This document shows, in pieces, positions 37,116 through 45,994 of a stretch of 64,000 bases of DNA. Source of the DNA: Hyphomicrobiales bacterium (GTDB lineage: Bacteria > Pseudomonadota > Alphaproteobacteria > Rhizobiales > Rhizobiaceae); assembly GCA_900467185.1 (NCBI GenBank), contig UBPA01000005.1, forward strand, positions 62,001 to 126,000, in the 5' to 3' direction. Below the pieces are notes generated by a model that searched no databases, was not told the DNA's origin, and saw only the letters and a list, made by a program, of their open reading frames with translations. The position numbers and the translations under genes were made by a program. The stretch's first letter is position 1, and each line of letters begins with the position of its first letter.

Positions 37116-37460
37116 ATGCTTTTGATCCACTGCCCCTATTGCGAGGAAGAGCGCTCCGAACTCGAGTTCCGCGCCGCCGGCGACGCCCACATCGCCCGGC
37201 CGGAGAACATCGCGGCCATTTCGGACGAAGAATTCGAGGAATATTTCTTCCTGCGGGACAACCCCAAGGGCCTGATCTTCGAGCGCTGGCGCCATATCGC
37301 CGGCTGCGGCCGGTTCTTCAATGCGGCACGTGACACGGTCAGCGACCGGTTCCTGAGGACCTACAAGGCGGGCGAACCGAAACCGGCCCTGCCGATCGCC
37401 GCCATGACCGACGAAACCGTCGTCGAAACCTACGAAGCCACGGAAGGACGTGCGGAATGA
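37116..37460 (+). CDS. soxD: Sarcosine oxidase subunit delta (SoxD)
   Basis: Small zinc-binding subunit of heterotetrameric sarcosine oxidase. The 114-aa protein has the CPYC pair (Cys6, Cys9) and a later GCGRFF, with a His residue, forming the usual zinc site, and the conserved RDNPKGLIFERWRH segment. Its TGA overlaps the soxA start codon (ATGA), so the two are translationally coupled. Confidence 0.95.
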   Translation: MLLIHCPYCEEERSELEFRAAGDAHIARPENIAAISDEEFEEYFFLRDNPKGLIFERWRHIAGCGRFFNAARDTVSDRFLRTYKAGEPKPALPIAAMTDETVVETYEATEGRAE

Positions 37461-40400
37461 GCGGCGCCAAGCGGACTGTAAACGCCGACAGCAAGGGCGG
37501 GGCGAACCGCATTCCCGGCAAGGGTCGCCTGACGCCGGCGAAAACCGCGCGCTTCACCTTCGACGGCCGCACCTATCAGGGCCTGCAGGGCGACACCGTC
37601 GCCTCGGCGCTGATCGCCAACGGCGTCCACCTCGTCGGCCGCTCGTTCAAGTATCACCGCCCGCGCGGCATCGTCTCGGCCGGCCCGGAAGAGCCGAACG
37701 CGCTGATCGACGTGATGCGCGACAATGCCCGCCGCCAGCCGAACGTGCGCGCGACCGTGCAGGAAGTCTTCGACGGCATGACCGTCGCATCGCAGAACCG
37801 CTACCCGTCGCTCACCTTCGACGTCGGCGGCATCAACAACATCCTCGCGCCGTTCTTTGCCGCCGGCTTCTACTACAAGACCTTCATGTGGCCGAAACAG
37901 GCCTGGAAGAGCGTGTACGAGCCCCGCATCCGTGCCGCAGCCGGCCTCGGCGTATCGCCGACGGAAGACGACACGGACGAATATGCCAGCCGCTACGCCC
38001 ATTGCGACGTGCTGGTCATGGGCGCCGGCGTTGCCGGCCTCACCGCGGCACTCGCCGCCGCCGCCACCGGCGCGCGTGTCATCCTGTGCGACGAGCAGCC
38101 GGAGGTCGGCGGCGCGCTGCATTATGATGCGGGCGTCACGATCGACGGTCAGGATGGCTATGCCTGGGCGCAGGATGCCGCCCGCCGGCTCGCCGCCATG
38201 GATAATGTCACCGTGCTCACCCGCACCACCGCCTTCGGCTATTACGCGCAGAACTTCGTGGCACTGACGGAGCGCGTCACCGATCACGTCTCCCGCCCGG
38301 CCCGCTCCGCCCCGCGCGAACGGCTCTGGCAGGTGCGTGCCAAGCGCGTCGTCATCGCCACCGGCGCCATCGAGCGGCACATGGTGTTTGCCAACAACGA
38401 CCGCCCCGGCATCATGCTGGCCTCGGCCGCGCGCACCTATCTCAACCATTTCGGCGTCGCCGTCGGCCGCAAGGTCGGCGTCTACACCACGCATGACAGC
38501 GCCTACGAGGCCGCCTTCGACCTCCACCGCGCCGGCATCGCCATCCCGGCCATCGTCGATAGCCGCGAGCAGCCGGGCGCAGAGGTGTTGGCAGAGGCGC
38601 AGGCCCTCGGCATCGAGGTGCTCACCGGCCATGCCGTGACCGACACCAAGGGCAAGCTGCGTGTCTCCTCCATAACAGTTCGTCGCGTCAGCGGCGGCAG
38701 CAGCGCCCGCTCGATCGTGGTGGACGCGCTCATCACCTCCTCCGGCTGGACGCCGTCGGTGCACATGTTCTCGCAGTCACGCGGCAAGGTGGCCTTCGAC
38801 GCGGAAACGCAGCGGTTCCTGCCCGGCATCTACGCGCAGGACTGCGTTTCGGTCGGCGCCTGCAACGGCACCACCGACATTGCCGCGACCCTTGCAGAAG
38901 CTGTCGCCGGCGGCGAACTTGCCGCGCAGGCGGCCGGCTTCTCCGGCAGCGCACGCCTCGAACTCTCCGGCACGCAGGCCTTCGCCTGGACGGGCGGCAT
39001 GGCGGGTGCGGCCTATGGCGCCGGACCCGAGGACGACGTGAAGGCCTTCATCGACTTCCAGAACGACGTCTGCGCCAAGGATATCCGGCTGGCGGTGCGC
39101 GAAGGCATGCACTCGATCGAGCACATCAAGCGCTTCACCACCAACGGCATGGCGACCGACCAGGGCAAGCTTTCCAACATCCACGGTCTCGCCATCGCAG
39201 CGGAGACACTCGGCCGCGGCATTCCCGAAGTCGGCCTCACCACCTTCCGCGCGCCCTACACGCCCGTCACCTTCGGCACGCTGATCGGCCATTCCCGCGG
39301 CGATCTGTTCGACCCGACCCGCAAGACCGCGATGCACGAGGCCGAAGAGGCCATGGGCGCGGCCTTCGAGGATGTGGGCCAGTGGAAGCGCGCCTGGTAC
39401 TATCCCCGCCCCGGCGAGGACATGCACGCCGCCGTCAACCGCGAGTGCCGCACGGTGCGCGAGACGGTCGGCATGTTCGATGCGTCAACGCTCGGCAAGA
39501 TCGAGGTCGTCGGCCCCGACGCGGCCGCCTTCCTCAACCTCATCTACACCAACAGCTGGGACACGCTGAAGCCGGGCCGCTGCCGCTACGGCATCATGCT
39601 GCGCGAAGACGGCTTCATCTATGACGACGGCGTCGTCGGCCGCATGTCGGACGATCGCTTCCATGTGACCACCACGACCGGCGGTGCCGCCCGCGTGATG
39701 CACCACATGGAAGACTATCTCCAGACAGAGTTCCCGCATCTGAACGTCTGGCTGACCTCGGCCACCGAGCAGTGGGCCGTCATCGCCCTGCAGGGCCCGA
39801 AAGCGCGCGAGATCATCGCGCCGCTGGTCGAGGGCATCGACCTCTCCAACGAAGCCTTCCCGCATATGAGCGTAACTGAGGGCCAGATCTGCGGCGTGCC
39901 GACGCGGCTCTTCCGCATGTCGTTCACCGGCGAACTCGGTTTCGAGGTCAACGTCCCCGCCGACTTCGGCCCTGCTGTCTGGAATGCGATCCGCGAACGG
40001 GTCGAAGCCGTCGACGGCTGTGCCTATGGCACGGAGACCATGCATGTCCTGCGCGCCGAAAAGGGCTACATCATCGTCGGGCAGGATACGGACGGCACGC
40101 TGACGCCGGACGATGCGAGCCTCTCCTGGGCGGTCGGCAAGAAGAAGACCGACTTCGTCGGCATTCGCGGCATGAAGCGCCCCGACCTCGTGCGCGAAGG
40201 CCGCAAGCAGCTCGTCGGCCTGCTGACGAAAGATCCGAGCGTTGTGCTGGAGGAAGGCGCGCAGATCGTCGCCGACCCCAATCAGCCGAAGCCCATGACC
40301 ATGCTCGGCCATGTCACCTCGTCCTACTGGTCGGAAAACTGCGGGCGCTCCATCGCCATGGCAGTGGTGGCGGGCGGCAAGGCGCGGCTCGGCCAGACCC

Positions 40401-40489
40401 TTTACGTGCCGATGGCCGACCGGACGATCGCTGTCGAGGTGAGCGACATGGTGTTCTTTGACAAGGAAGGTGGCCGCATCCATGGCTGA
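37457..40489 (+). CDS. soxA: Sarcosine oxidase subunit alpha (SoxA)
   Basis: Largest subunit, 1010 aa. The N-terminal about 100 residues are ferredoxin-like without cluster cysteines (FTFDGRTYQGLQGDTVASAL). Next is a Rossmann NAD/FAD region with VLVMGAGVAGLTAALAAAA about residue 190. The C-terminal about 400 residues form a GcvT-like tetrahydrofolate-binding aminomethyltransferase domain (for example MRETVGMFDAST-type and GYIIVGQDTDG segments) that converts the methyl group to 5,10-methylene-THF. The start overlaps the soxD stop by four bases, and the end overlaps soxG by eight. Confidence 0.96.
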   Translation: MSGAKRTVNADSKGGANRIPGKGRLTPAKTARFTFDGRTYQGLQGDTVASALIANGVHLVGRSFKYHRPRGIVSAGPEEPNALIDVMRDNARRQPNVRATVQEVFDGMTVASQNRYPSLTFDVGGINNILAPFFAAGFYYKTFMWPKQAWKSVYEPRIRAAAGLGVSPTEDDTDEYASRYAHCDVLVMGAGVAGLTAALAAAATGARVILCDEQPEVGGALHYDAGVTIDGQDGYAWAQDAARRLAAMDNVTVLTRTTAFGYYAQNFVALTERVTDHVSRPARSAPRERLWQVRAKRVVIATGAIERHMVFANNDRPGIMLASAARTYLNHFGVAVGRKVGVYTTHDSAYEAAFDLHRAGIAIPAIVDSREQPGAEVLAEAQALGIEVLTGHAVTDTKGKLRVSSITVRRVSGGSSARSIVVDALITSSGWTPSVHMFSQSRGKVAFDAETQRFLPGIYAQDCVSVGACNGTTDIAATLAEAVAGGELAAQAAGFSGSARLELSGTQAFAWTGGMAGAAYGAGPEDDVKAFIDFQNDVCAKDIRLAVREGMHSIEHIKRFTTNGMATDQGKLSNIHGLAIAAETLGRGIPEVGLTTFRAPYTPVTFGTLIGHSRGDLFDPTRKTAMHEAEEAMGAAFEDVGQWKRAWYYPRPGEDMHAAVNRECRTVRETVGMFDASTLGKIEVVGPDAAAFLNLIYTNSWDTLKPGRCRYGIMLREDGFIYDDGVVGRMSDDRFHVTTTTGGAARVMHHMEDYLQTEFPHLNVWLTSATEQWAVIALQGPKAREIIAPLVEGIDLSNEAFPHMSVTEGQICGVPTRLFRMSFTGELGFEVNVPADFGPAVWNAIRERVEAVDGCAYGTETMHVLRAEKGYIIVGQDTDGTLTPDDASLSWAVGKKKTDFVGIRGMKRPDLVREGRKQLVGLLTKDPSVVLEEGAQIVADPNQPKPMTMLGHVTSSYWSENCGRSIAMAVVAGGKARLGQTLYVPMADRTIAVEVSDMVFFDKEGGRIHG

Positions 40490-41030
40490 TCTCGCGACAC
40501 GCACCCTGCCGCTTCGCGGCTTCCATGGCGGTTCCGCCGCCGTCCGCCTGACACCTGCGGCACCCGCGAGCCGCCTGTCGCTGCGGGCCAAGCCGGATGC
40601 CGTCGAGGCCCTTTCCACGGCGCTGGGCCTGTCCCTGCCGACGCGCCCGAAGGCTTCCGTCACGATCGGCACCCGTCACGCCCTCTGGCTCGGGCCGGAC
40701 GAATGGCTGGTGATCGACGAGACGGACACGGATCTCGGAAGCCTCGCAGCCGCAGCCGGCGTCCTGCATTCGGCAACCGACATCTCCCACCGCAACACCG
40801 CCGTCCTCGTGGAGGGACCGGGTGCCGCAGCCGCCATCAATGCCGGCTGCCCGCAGGACCTGTCGCTGAAAACCTTCCCCGTCGGCGCCGGCTCGCGCAC
40901 CGTCTTCGGCAAGGCGGAGATCGTGCTCTACCGCACCGGCGAAACCACGTTCCGCGTCGAGTGCTGGCGCTCGTTCGCCCCTTACGTCTCGGGATTGCTG
41001 GCGGCCGGCGCGCAGGACGCCGGTCACTGA
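40482..41030 (+). CDS. soxG: Sarcosine oxidase subunit gamma (SoxG)
   Basis: Last gene of the sox operon, 182 aa, structurally related to the folate-binding GcvT fold. The start at 40482 (MADLATRTLPLRGF) overlaps soxA by eight bases, with AAGGAAGG upstream inside soxA. Typical segments are LGPDEWLVIDE, TDISHRNTAVLVEGPGA and FRVECWRSFAPYV. A stem-loop follows at once. Confidence 0.94.
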   Translation: MADLATRTLPLRGFHGGSAAVRLTPAAPASRLSLRAKPDAVEALSTALGLSLPTRPKASVTIGTRHALWLGPDEWLVIDETDTDLGSLAAAAGVLHSATDISHRNTAVLVEGPGAAAAINAGCPQDLSLKTFPVGAGSRTVFGKAEIVLYRTGETTFRVECWRSFAPYVSGLLAAGAQDAGH

Positions 41031-41035
41031 GACAA

Positions 41036-41059
41036 ACGGCGGCAAAAGCAAGCCGCCGT
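41036..41059. terminator. Stem-loop between convergent soxG and DUF2332 genes
   Basis: ACGGCGGC (41036-41043) and GCCGCCGT (41052-41059) pair perfectly with an 8-base loop. Only T3 follows on the minus strand and none on the plus strand, so efficiency is uncertain. It overlaps the DUF2332 stop codon. Confidence 0.5.
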
Positions 41060-42132
41060 CAGGAAACGCCGGGCCAGCCGCGCCAATCGATCCAGCGTCC
41101 GTGAAAGTCTGCGCGGCCGATCTCATGCCGCTCCCCGGTCGGCCACATCTGGAGGGTCAGAGCGGCGCCCGGCGCCTGTCCGTCGCCTTCGAGCGACAGC
41201 CGCGCAAGCGGTGCCGCCTCGGTCGCCGCGCGACCGGCCTCCTCGATCAGCGCATCGCCTCGCTCGCGGGCGGCTGACGGCAGATACTGCCAGGCAATCG
41301 TGTGGACGATCACATGGACGCAGCCCGGGCGGATGACGGCGAGCCGCCGCTCCAGCCAATCCACGGCATCCGCCGCCTCGACCTTCAGCCCGGACAGAGC
41401 CGCAAGATGCAGCGCGGCACGGGTGCGCTCGATCCGGTCGGCCTGATCCGCCCAGAGATAGGAAAAAAGCCTCTGCGCATCATCGGGATGTGCGGGATCG
41501 ACGGGCCGGAGATCGCAGCCAGCCCGCTCCCGAAGGGTCAGGGACGCATCGGGCGGGCGCCCGCCTGTCCATTCCGGCGCGAGCATTACCGGCGATTGCG
41601 GATCACCCCAGGCAAAGTCTCCGAGACGATAGGCATAACGATCCCAGAGCAGATTGAGCCCCGCACTCGCCCCGACTTCCGAAACGCAGAGCGGCAGGGC
41701 GAACCGTTTGGCAATGGTGAGGAATCCCGGCAGCAGCGCTGCCGATCGTCGCACCTCGTTCGTTTGCGGCGGGGACGCCAGGCGTTCGAGGATGGCCTCG
41801 GCATGGTCGCGACAGGCGCGCTCGACCGCATTCCAAAGGCCGTCTGGATCCGCCGCGTGCGGCGGATAGACCTGCGAAAGAGCAGGATCGGCACCGCGGA
41901 GAACGAGCGCGTGCAGGGACCCGGCAAACCGCAGCGGCACGGAGTCGGCGGACGAGGATGGATCACCGGTCCAGCCGAGAAGATGCCGCCCGACAGGCTG
42001 CGCGGCCGTCAGGCGTTCGGCAGCGAGATCGCACAGCATCGCAACGAAGGGCGAGCCCAGAGCAGCGCAGCTTTTTGCCTGCGAACGGAACGCCGCGCGG
42101 ACGGCCGCATCGCGGGTTGCGGCCTCAGGCAT
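41059..42132 (-). CDS. DUF2332 family protein
   Basis: A 357-aa cytosolic protein of the DUF2332 family, whose function is unassigned. Characteristic segments are RFAGSLHALVLRG, PQTNEVRRSAALLPGF, LCVSEVGASAGLNLLWDRYAY and VHTIAWQYLP. The VSEVGASAGLNL segment looks like a nucleotide- or SAM-binding turn, so a methyltransferase-like fold is possible but unproven. Its ATG at 42132 lies inside the end of the MaoC-like gene (8-base overlap), indicating coupled translation; no link in function is evident. Confidence 0.85.
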   Translation of the reverse strand: MPEAATRDAAVRAAFRSQAKSCAALGSPFVAMLCDLAAERLTAAQPVGRHLLGWTGDPSSSADSVPLRFAGSLHALVLRGADPALSQVYPPHAADPDGLWNAVERACRDHAEAILERLASPPQTNEVRRSAALLPGFLTIAKRFALPLCVSEVGASAGLNLLWDRYAYRLGDFAWGDPQSPVMLAPEWTGGRPPDASLTLRERAGCDLRPVDPAHPDDAQRLFSYLWADQADRIERTRAALHLAALSGLKVEAADAVDWLERRLAVIRPGCVHVIVHTIAWQYLPSAARERGDALIEEAGRAATEAAPLARLSLEGDGQAPGAALTLQMWPTGERHEIGRADFHGRWIDWRGWPGVS

Positions 42133-42640
42133 CGTCGGGCCGGTCCTTCGGGTCGAACTGGATGATCGTCAGCCAGGTCGCCGTCAGCGCCGGCTTGGCT
42201 TCATGCTCCACCTCGACGGAGACCTCATAGGTGACGACGAGCATGCCGGCGCCTCGGAACCGGGCTTCTGTGAGGGTGAAGTGGCCACGAACCCGCGCAC
42301 CGGCGTGGACGGGCGCCAGAAAGCGGACCTTGTCGAAGCCGTAATTGATCGCCATCGTCTGCTCGCGCACGGCCGGCAGGCAATTGTAGTTCATGGCCGA
42401 GAGAAGCGAGAGCGACAGGAACCCGTGCGCGATCGTGCCGCCATAGGGCGTCTCGGCTGCCGCGCGCACCGGATCGGTGTGGATGAACTGGTGATCCTGC
42501 GTCGCATCGGCGAAGCGGTCGATCATATCCTGAGAAACCGTGATCCAGTCGGAGATCCCGACCTCCTGACCGACGAGGTTCTTGACCTCGCCGAGCGCGA
42601 TCTCCCTGACGCTGGTCTTCTTCGTCCCGTTCGCATCCAT
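42125..42640 (-). CDS. MaoC-family dehydratase (hot dog fold)
   Basis: Predicted (R)-specific enoyl-CoA hydratase-type enzyme. The hydratase-2 motif is clear: FADATQDHQFIHTDP carries the catalytic Asp and His, followed by GGTIAHGFLSLSLL. The start at 42640 (MDANGTKK) is favoured because AGGA lies nine bases upstream; an ATG at 42649 directly abuts that AGGA and is too close. This gives 171 aa. Similar single-domain proteins act in fatty-acid or polyhydroxyalkanoate metabolism. It lies 33 bases after glgX on the same strand. Confidence 0.88.
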   Translation of the reverse strand: MDANGTKKTSVREIALGEVKNLVGQEVGISDWITVSQDMIDRFADATQDHQFIHTDPVRAAAETPYGGTIAHGFLSLSLLSAMNYNCLPAVREQTMAINYGFDKVRFLAPVHAGARVRGHFTLTEARFRGAGMLVVTYEVSVEVEHEAKPALTATWLTIIQFDPKDRPDDA

Positions 42641-42673
42641 ATCGATCATTCCTGTCGTATCGCTTGCAACCGT

Positions 42674-44635
42674 TTAAGAACGTCCGGGCGCCACATACCA
42701 GCCGACCGAACGGGCGGAGACCGCGTCAAGTGTTCCCGCATCCGGCAATAGAGACTGCCACCCCTTGCCGGGAAGCGTTAGCGCCGCCGCCGCATGGGCG
42801 CGATTGAAGACCACGGCCAGACGGCAGGCCTTGCGGGTCGTCGTGTCGCGGGTCGAGAGGATCATGGCGAGCCCGTCGGTGCGCTCCCCCTCCCAGTCCG
42901 CAACCTCCATCGGCTTGCCGTCCAGGCGGACCCAGGTAACGTCGCCCCGGCCCGTGAAGAAGCTGTCACCCTCAAACACATCGAAACGATGGCGAAGTTC
43001 GCCGAGCGCCGCGCATTGCGCGATCAGCGTCTCGTCCGCCGAGGCCCAGTCGAGCCAGGTGATCGGATTGTCCTGGCAATAGGCGTTGTTGTTGCCCTGC
43101 TGCGAGCGCCCGAACTCGTCGCCCGCCGTGATCATGATCGCGCCGCGGGTGGCAAACAGCGTCGCGAGCAGCGCCTTCACGTCGCGCGTGCGGGCGGCGA
43201 GGATGCCGGGATCGTCGGTCGCCCCTTCGCCACCGTTGTTCCAGGAATGGTTCTCGTTATGGCCATCGCGATTGTCTTCGCCATTCGCCGCATTGTGCTT
43301 GTGGCTGTGGGAGACGAGATCCTTCAGCGTGAAGCCGTCATGGGCGGCGATGAAGGTGACGCTGCGGCTCTTCGTGCCACCATGCTGCGCGAAGATATCC
43401 GAGGAGCCGGAAAGCGCGCCGGCCAGCGCGCCGATCGTCCGGCCGTCACCGCGCCACAGACGCCGGATATCGTCGCGCGCGCGGTCGTTCCACTCAAGGA
43501 AGGGCGGCGGGAAATGGCCGAGCTGGTAGCCGCCGGGCCCGATATCCCACGGCTCGGCGATCAGCACGCGATCCTTCAGCAGCGGATCGGTAAGCATCTC
43601 GGAAAAAAGCGTCGCATCCCGCCGGAAGCCGCCCGCATCGCGGCCGAGAATGGAGCCGAGATCGAAGCGGAACCCGTCGATGCCGGCCGCGCTGACGAAG
43701 TGGCGCAGCGTATCGAGGATCAGCGAGCGGACCGTCGGATGGTCGCAGGCAATCGTGTTGCCGCAACCGGTGTCGTTCACGAGTTGCCCAGGTTGACCTT
43801 CGGCATGGCGGTAGTAGACGGCGTTGTCGAGGCCGCGCATGGAAACCGTGGCACCTTGCCGGTCGCTTTCGCCCGAATGGTTGAAGACGAGATCGAGAAT
43901 GACGCCGAAGCCTTCGCGATGCAGCGTGGCGACGGTGTCCCTGAGTTCGGTCAGCCCCCCGGGCACCAAGCGCGGGTCGATCGCCATGAAGGCCACGGGG
44001 TTGTAGCCCCAGCCATTGGTCAGCCCGAGCGGCGGCAGGTGACGCTCGTCGATCCAGGCGGTGATGGGCATCAGTTCGACGGCGGACACGCCGATGCGCT
44101 TGAGATGGGCGATCACGGCCGGATGCGCCAGCGCCGCCACGGTCCCGCGCTGCTCGTCCGGCACATCCGGATGCAGCATGGTGAACGGCCGCACGGCCAC
44201 CTCGTAGATCAGCCCATCCGTTGAAAAGCGTGACGGGGCGACGCGGGCTTTCGGCACTTTTGTCACCAGCGCCTTCGGTACGAGATCCGCCGTCTCCGCG
44301 CCGAACTGCGTCAGGCGGGCATCGTGGCGGAACGGGCGGTCGAGTTCGAGCGCATAAGGGTCGACGAGAAGCTTTGCCGGATCGAACCACAGGCCGCGAT
44401 CGGGATCATAGGCACCATGGGCGCGCAGGCCGTAGCGGGTTCCGACCGGCGCGTCCGGCAGGGTCATCGCGAAGACATCGCCTTCCTCGCGGCCCATCGG
44501 CAGGCGGCGCAGCTCGGTCTCGCCATCGGCATGAAACAGGCAGAGGTCGATGCGCTCGGCCGTCTGCGAGCGCACGGCAAACCGCGTCCACCGCCCGTTG
44601 ACCGTGGCGCCGAGCGGCCGTGTCGTTTCCGTCAT
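42674..44635 (-). CDS. glgX: Glycogen debranching enzyme (GlgX)
   Basis: GH13 isoamylase-type enzyme that hydrolyses alpha-1,6 branches of phosphorylase-limit dextrin. The 653-aa protein has an N-terminal CBM48 domain, then LIYEVAVRPFT, NGWGYNPVAFMAIDPR, ILDLVFNHSGE, nucleophile Asp in FRFDLGSILGRD, acid in IAEPWDIGPGGYQ and FIAAHDGFTLKDLVS. GGGATCAGG precedes the ATG. In several rhizobia glgX lies with the other glg genes; here it is about 8.7 kb away and inverted. It works with GlgP in glycogen breakdown and can supply maltodextrins to TreY. Confidence 0.95.
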   Translation of the reverse strand: MTETTRPLGATVNGRWTRFAVRSQTAERIDLCLFHADGETELRRLPMGREEGDVFAMTLPDAPVGTRYGLRAHGAYDPDRGLWFDPAKLLVDPYALELDRPFRHDARLTQFGAETADLVPKALVTKVPKARVAPSRFSTDGLIYEVAVRPFTMLHPDVPDEQRGTVAALAHPAVIAHLKRIGVSAVELMPITAWIDERHLPPLGLTNGWGYNPVAFMAIDPRLVPGGLTELRDTVATLHREGFGVILDLVFNHSGESDRQGATVSMRGLDNAVYYRHAEGQPGQLVNDTGCGNTIACDHPTVRSLILDTLRHFVSAAGIDGFRFDLGSILGRDAGGFRRDATLFSEMLTDPLLKDRVLIAEPWDIGPGGYQLGHFPPPFLEWNDRARDDIRRLWRGDGRTIGALAGALSGSSDIFAQHGGTKSRSVTFIAAHDGFTLKDLVSHSHKHNAANGEDNRDGHNENHSWNNGGEGATDDPGILAARTRDVKALLATLFATRGAIMITAGDEFGRSQQGNNNAYCQDNPITWLDWASADETLIAQCAALGELRHRFDVFEGDSFFTGRGDVTWVRLDGKPMEVADWEGERTDGLAMILSTRDTTTRKACRLAVVFNRAHAAAALTLPGKGWQSLLPDAGTLDAVSARSVGWYVAPGRS

Positions 44636-44741
44636 CCTGATCCCTCTCGCTGCTTGGGCGATACCCGGCAGCTAAGAGCAAATCACGGAGAGATACAACG
44701 GATTTTCGTGCGCGGGCCTTCGACGAGGGTCCGCCGACACA

Positions 44742-44966
44742 TCAGCGCAGAAGCACCACGCCGGCGATGTTGAGGAGTACGAACAGCACGAAGCCCGTAA
44801 ACCAGCCGGCGCTCGTGAAGAAGGCCGCCGCCATGGCGATCAGCAGCGCCACGCAGAAGATGGTCAGGAACTTCGCCGCGCTGAGGAAGTGAAGATAAGT
44901 CTTCTCGTGTTCGGGATAATCCATCGGCGCACCGGTTTCGGAAGGTCCCGTGTGATGTTCGGCCAT
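44742..44966 (-). CDS. aa3-type cytochrome c oxidase subunit IV
   Basis: A 74-aa membrane protein. The start at 44966 (MAEHHTGPSETGAPMDYPEHEKTY) follows GGAGAGAGACG. This N-terminus and the two hydrophobic segments (about residues 30-50 and 54-72) match the short bacterial COX4 family, an accessory subunit of alphaproteobacterial aa3 oxidase. The main cox genes are not in the window. It lies upstream of glgX on the same strand, with 106 bases between. Confidence 0.9.
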   Translation of the reverse strand: MAEHHTGPSETGAPMDYPEHEKTYLHFLSAAKFLTIFCVALLIAMAAAFFTSAGWFTGFVLFVLLNIAGVVLLR

Positions 44967-45220
44967 CGTCTCTCTCCCCGCAAGTGTCCACGCCGCAAAA
45001 CGCGGCACCTCTTGGCACCAAGACATGCCCGCACTGCCCCGCGACGTCAAGGCCCATAGACAGTCCGGGCCCGTAGAGCAAAGGAGGCAAGAGCGATAGC
45101 TGCATCTTACACAGGGATACGTCCGGCGGGCAGGATCGCGTTTCCCCCGTAAAGCGGGGCATTGACGGCGCGACGGGTTCCCGGCAAGTCGGGAACAGAC
45201 CCCACGCACCGGAGAACCCC

Positions 45221-45994
45221 ATGCCGAAGCCGATCATCGCCATACCCGCCGATTTCCGTGAGATCGAGGGCAATGTCTGGCATGCCGCACCGCATCAATA
45301 TGTCCGCGCTGCCCTCAATGGCTCGGGTGTCATGTCGCTTCTCGTGCCAGCGCTCGAGGCCGGCAACGAGCCGGATGCCATTCTCGATCGTGTGGACGGG
45401 CTTCTGGTCAGCGGTTCGCGCTCCAACGTCCACCCCACGCTTTACGGGCGGGAGGCCGTGGAGGCCGACGGGCCGTTCGATCCCGGCCGCGATGCCACCA
45501 GCCTGCCGCTGATCCGCCGGGCGATCGCCCGCGGCATTCCGGTGCTGGCCATCTGCCGCGGCATCCAGGAGCTGAACGTCGCACTTGGCGGCACGCTTGC
45601 CTCGGAGATCCAGGATCTTCCCGGGCGGCAGGACCATCGCAAGCCCGACGTCAAGGATCTCGACATCGCCTATGGCATCCGCCAGACTGTGATGGTGGAG
45701 CCGGGAAGCTGCCTTGCGGGCGTGGTCGGCGCCGGCGCGGTGCAGGTCAACTCCCTGCACCGGCAGGCGATCTCCGACCTTGCGCCGAACCTCGCCGTGG
45801 AGGCGGTGGCCGACGACGGCACCGTGGAAGCCGTATCCGTCATCGGCGCAAAAGCGTTCGCGGTCGGCGTGCAGTGGCACCCGGAATACTGGGTCGGCCG
45901 CGACAAGACCTCCAACGACCTGTTCGCGGCCTTTGGCCAGGCCGTGCGCGCCTATAGCGAAACCAGGGAGCCGGTTAGCCAGCCGAACGCGTGA
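45221..45994 (+). CDS. Gamma-glutamyl-gamma-aminobutyrate hydrolase-type class I glutamine amidotransferase
   Basis: Peptidase C26 family (PuuD-like), expected to hydrolyse gamma-glutamyl amides such as gamma-glutamyl-GABA in putrescine breakdown. The 257-aa protein has the nucleophile Cys112 in AICRGIQELN and the dyad His220/Glu222 in QWHPEYW. GGAGAACCCC precedes the ATG. No puuABC genes are adjacent, so the substrate is inferred from the family only. Its 3' end overlaps the convergent 2-hydroxyacid dehydrogenase gene by 20 bases. Confidence 0.88.
   Translation: MPKPIIAIPADFREIEGNVWHAAPHQYVRAALNGSGVMSLLVPALEAGNEPDAILDRVDGLLVSGSRSNVHPTLYGREAVEADGPFDPGRDATSLPLIRRAIARGIPVLAICRGIQELNVALGGTLASEIQDLPGRQDHRKPDVKDLDIAYGIRQTVMVEPGSCLAGVVGAGAVQVNSLHRQAISDLAPNLAVEAVADDGTVEAVSVIGAKAFAVGVQWHPEYWVGRDKTSNDLFAAFGQAVRAYSETREPVSQPNA

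Noticed and set aside
42665..42678. LacI-like sequence TGCAACCGTTTAAG at the end of glgX
   Set aside because: It lacks a symmetric core, overlaps coding sequence and is too close to the MaoC start for a promoter operator; likely chance.
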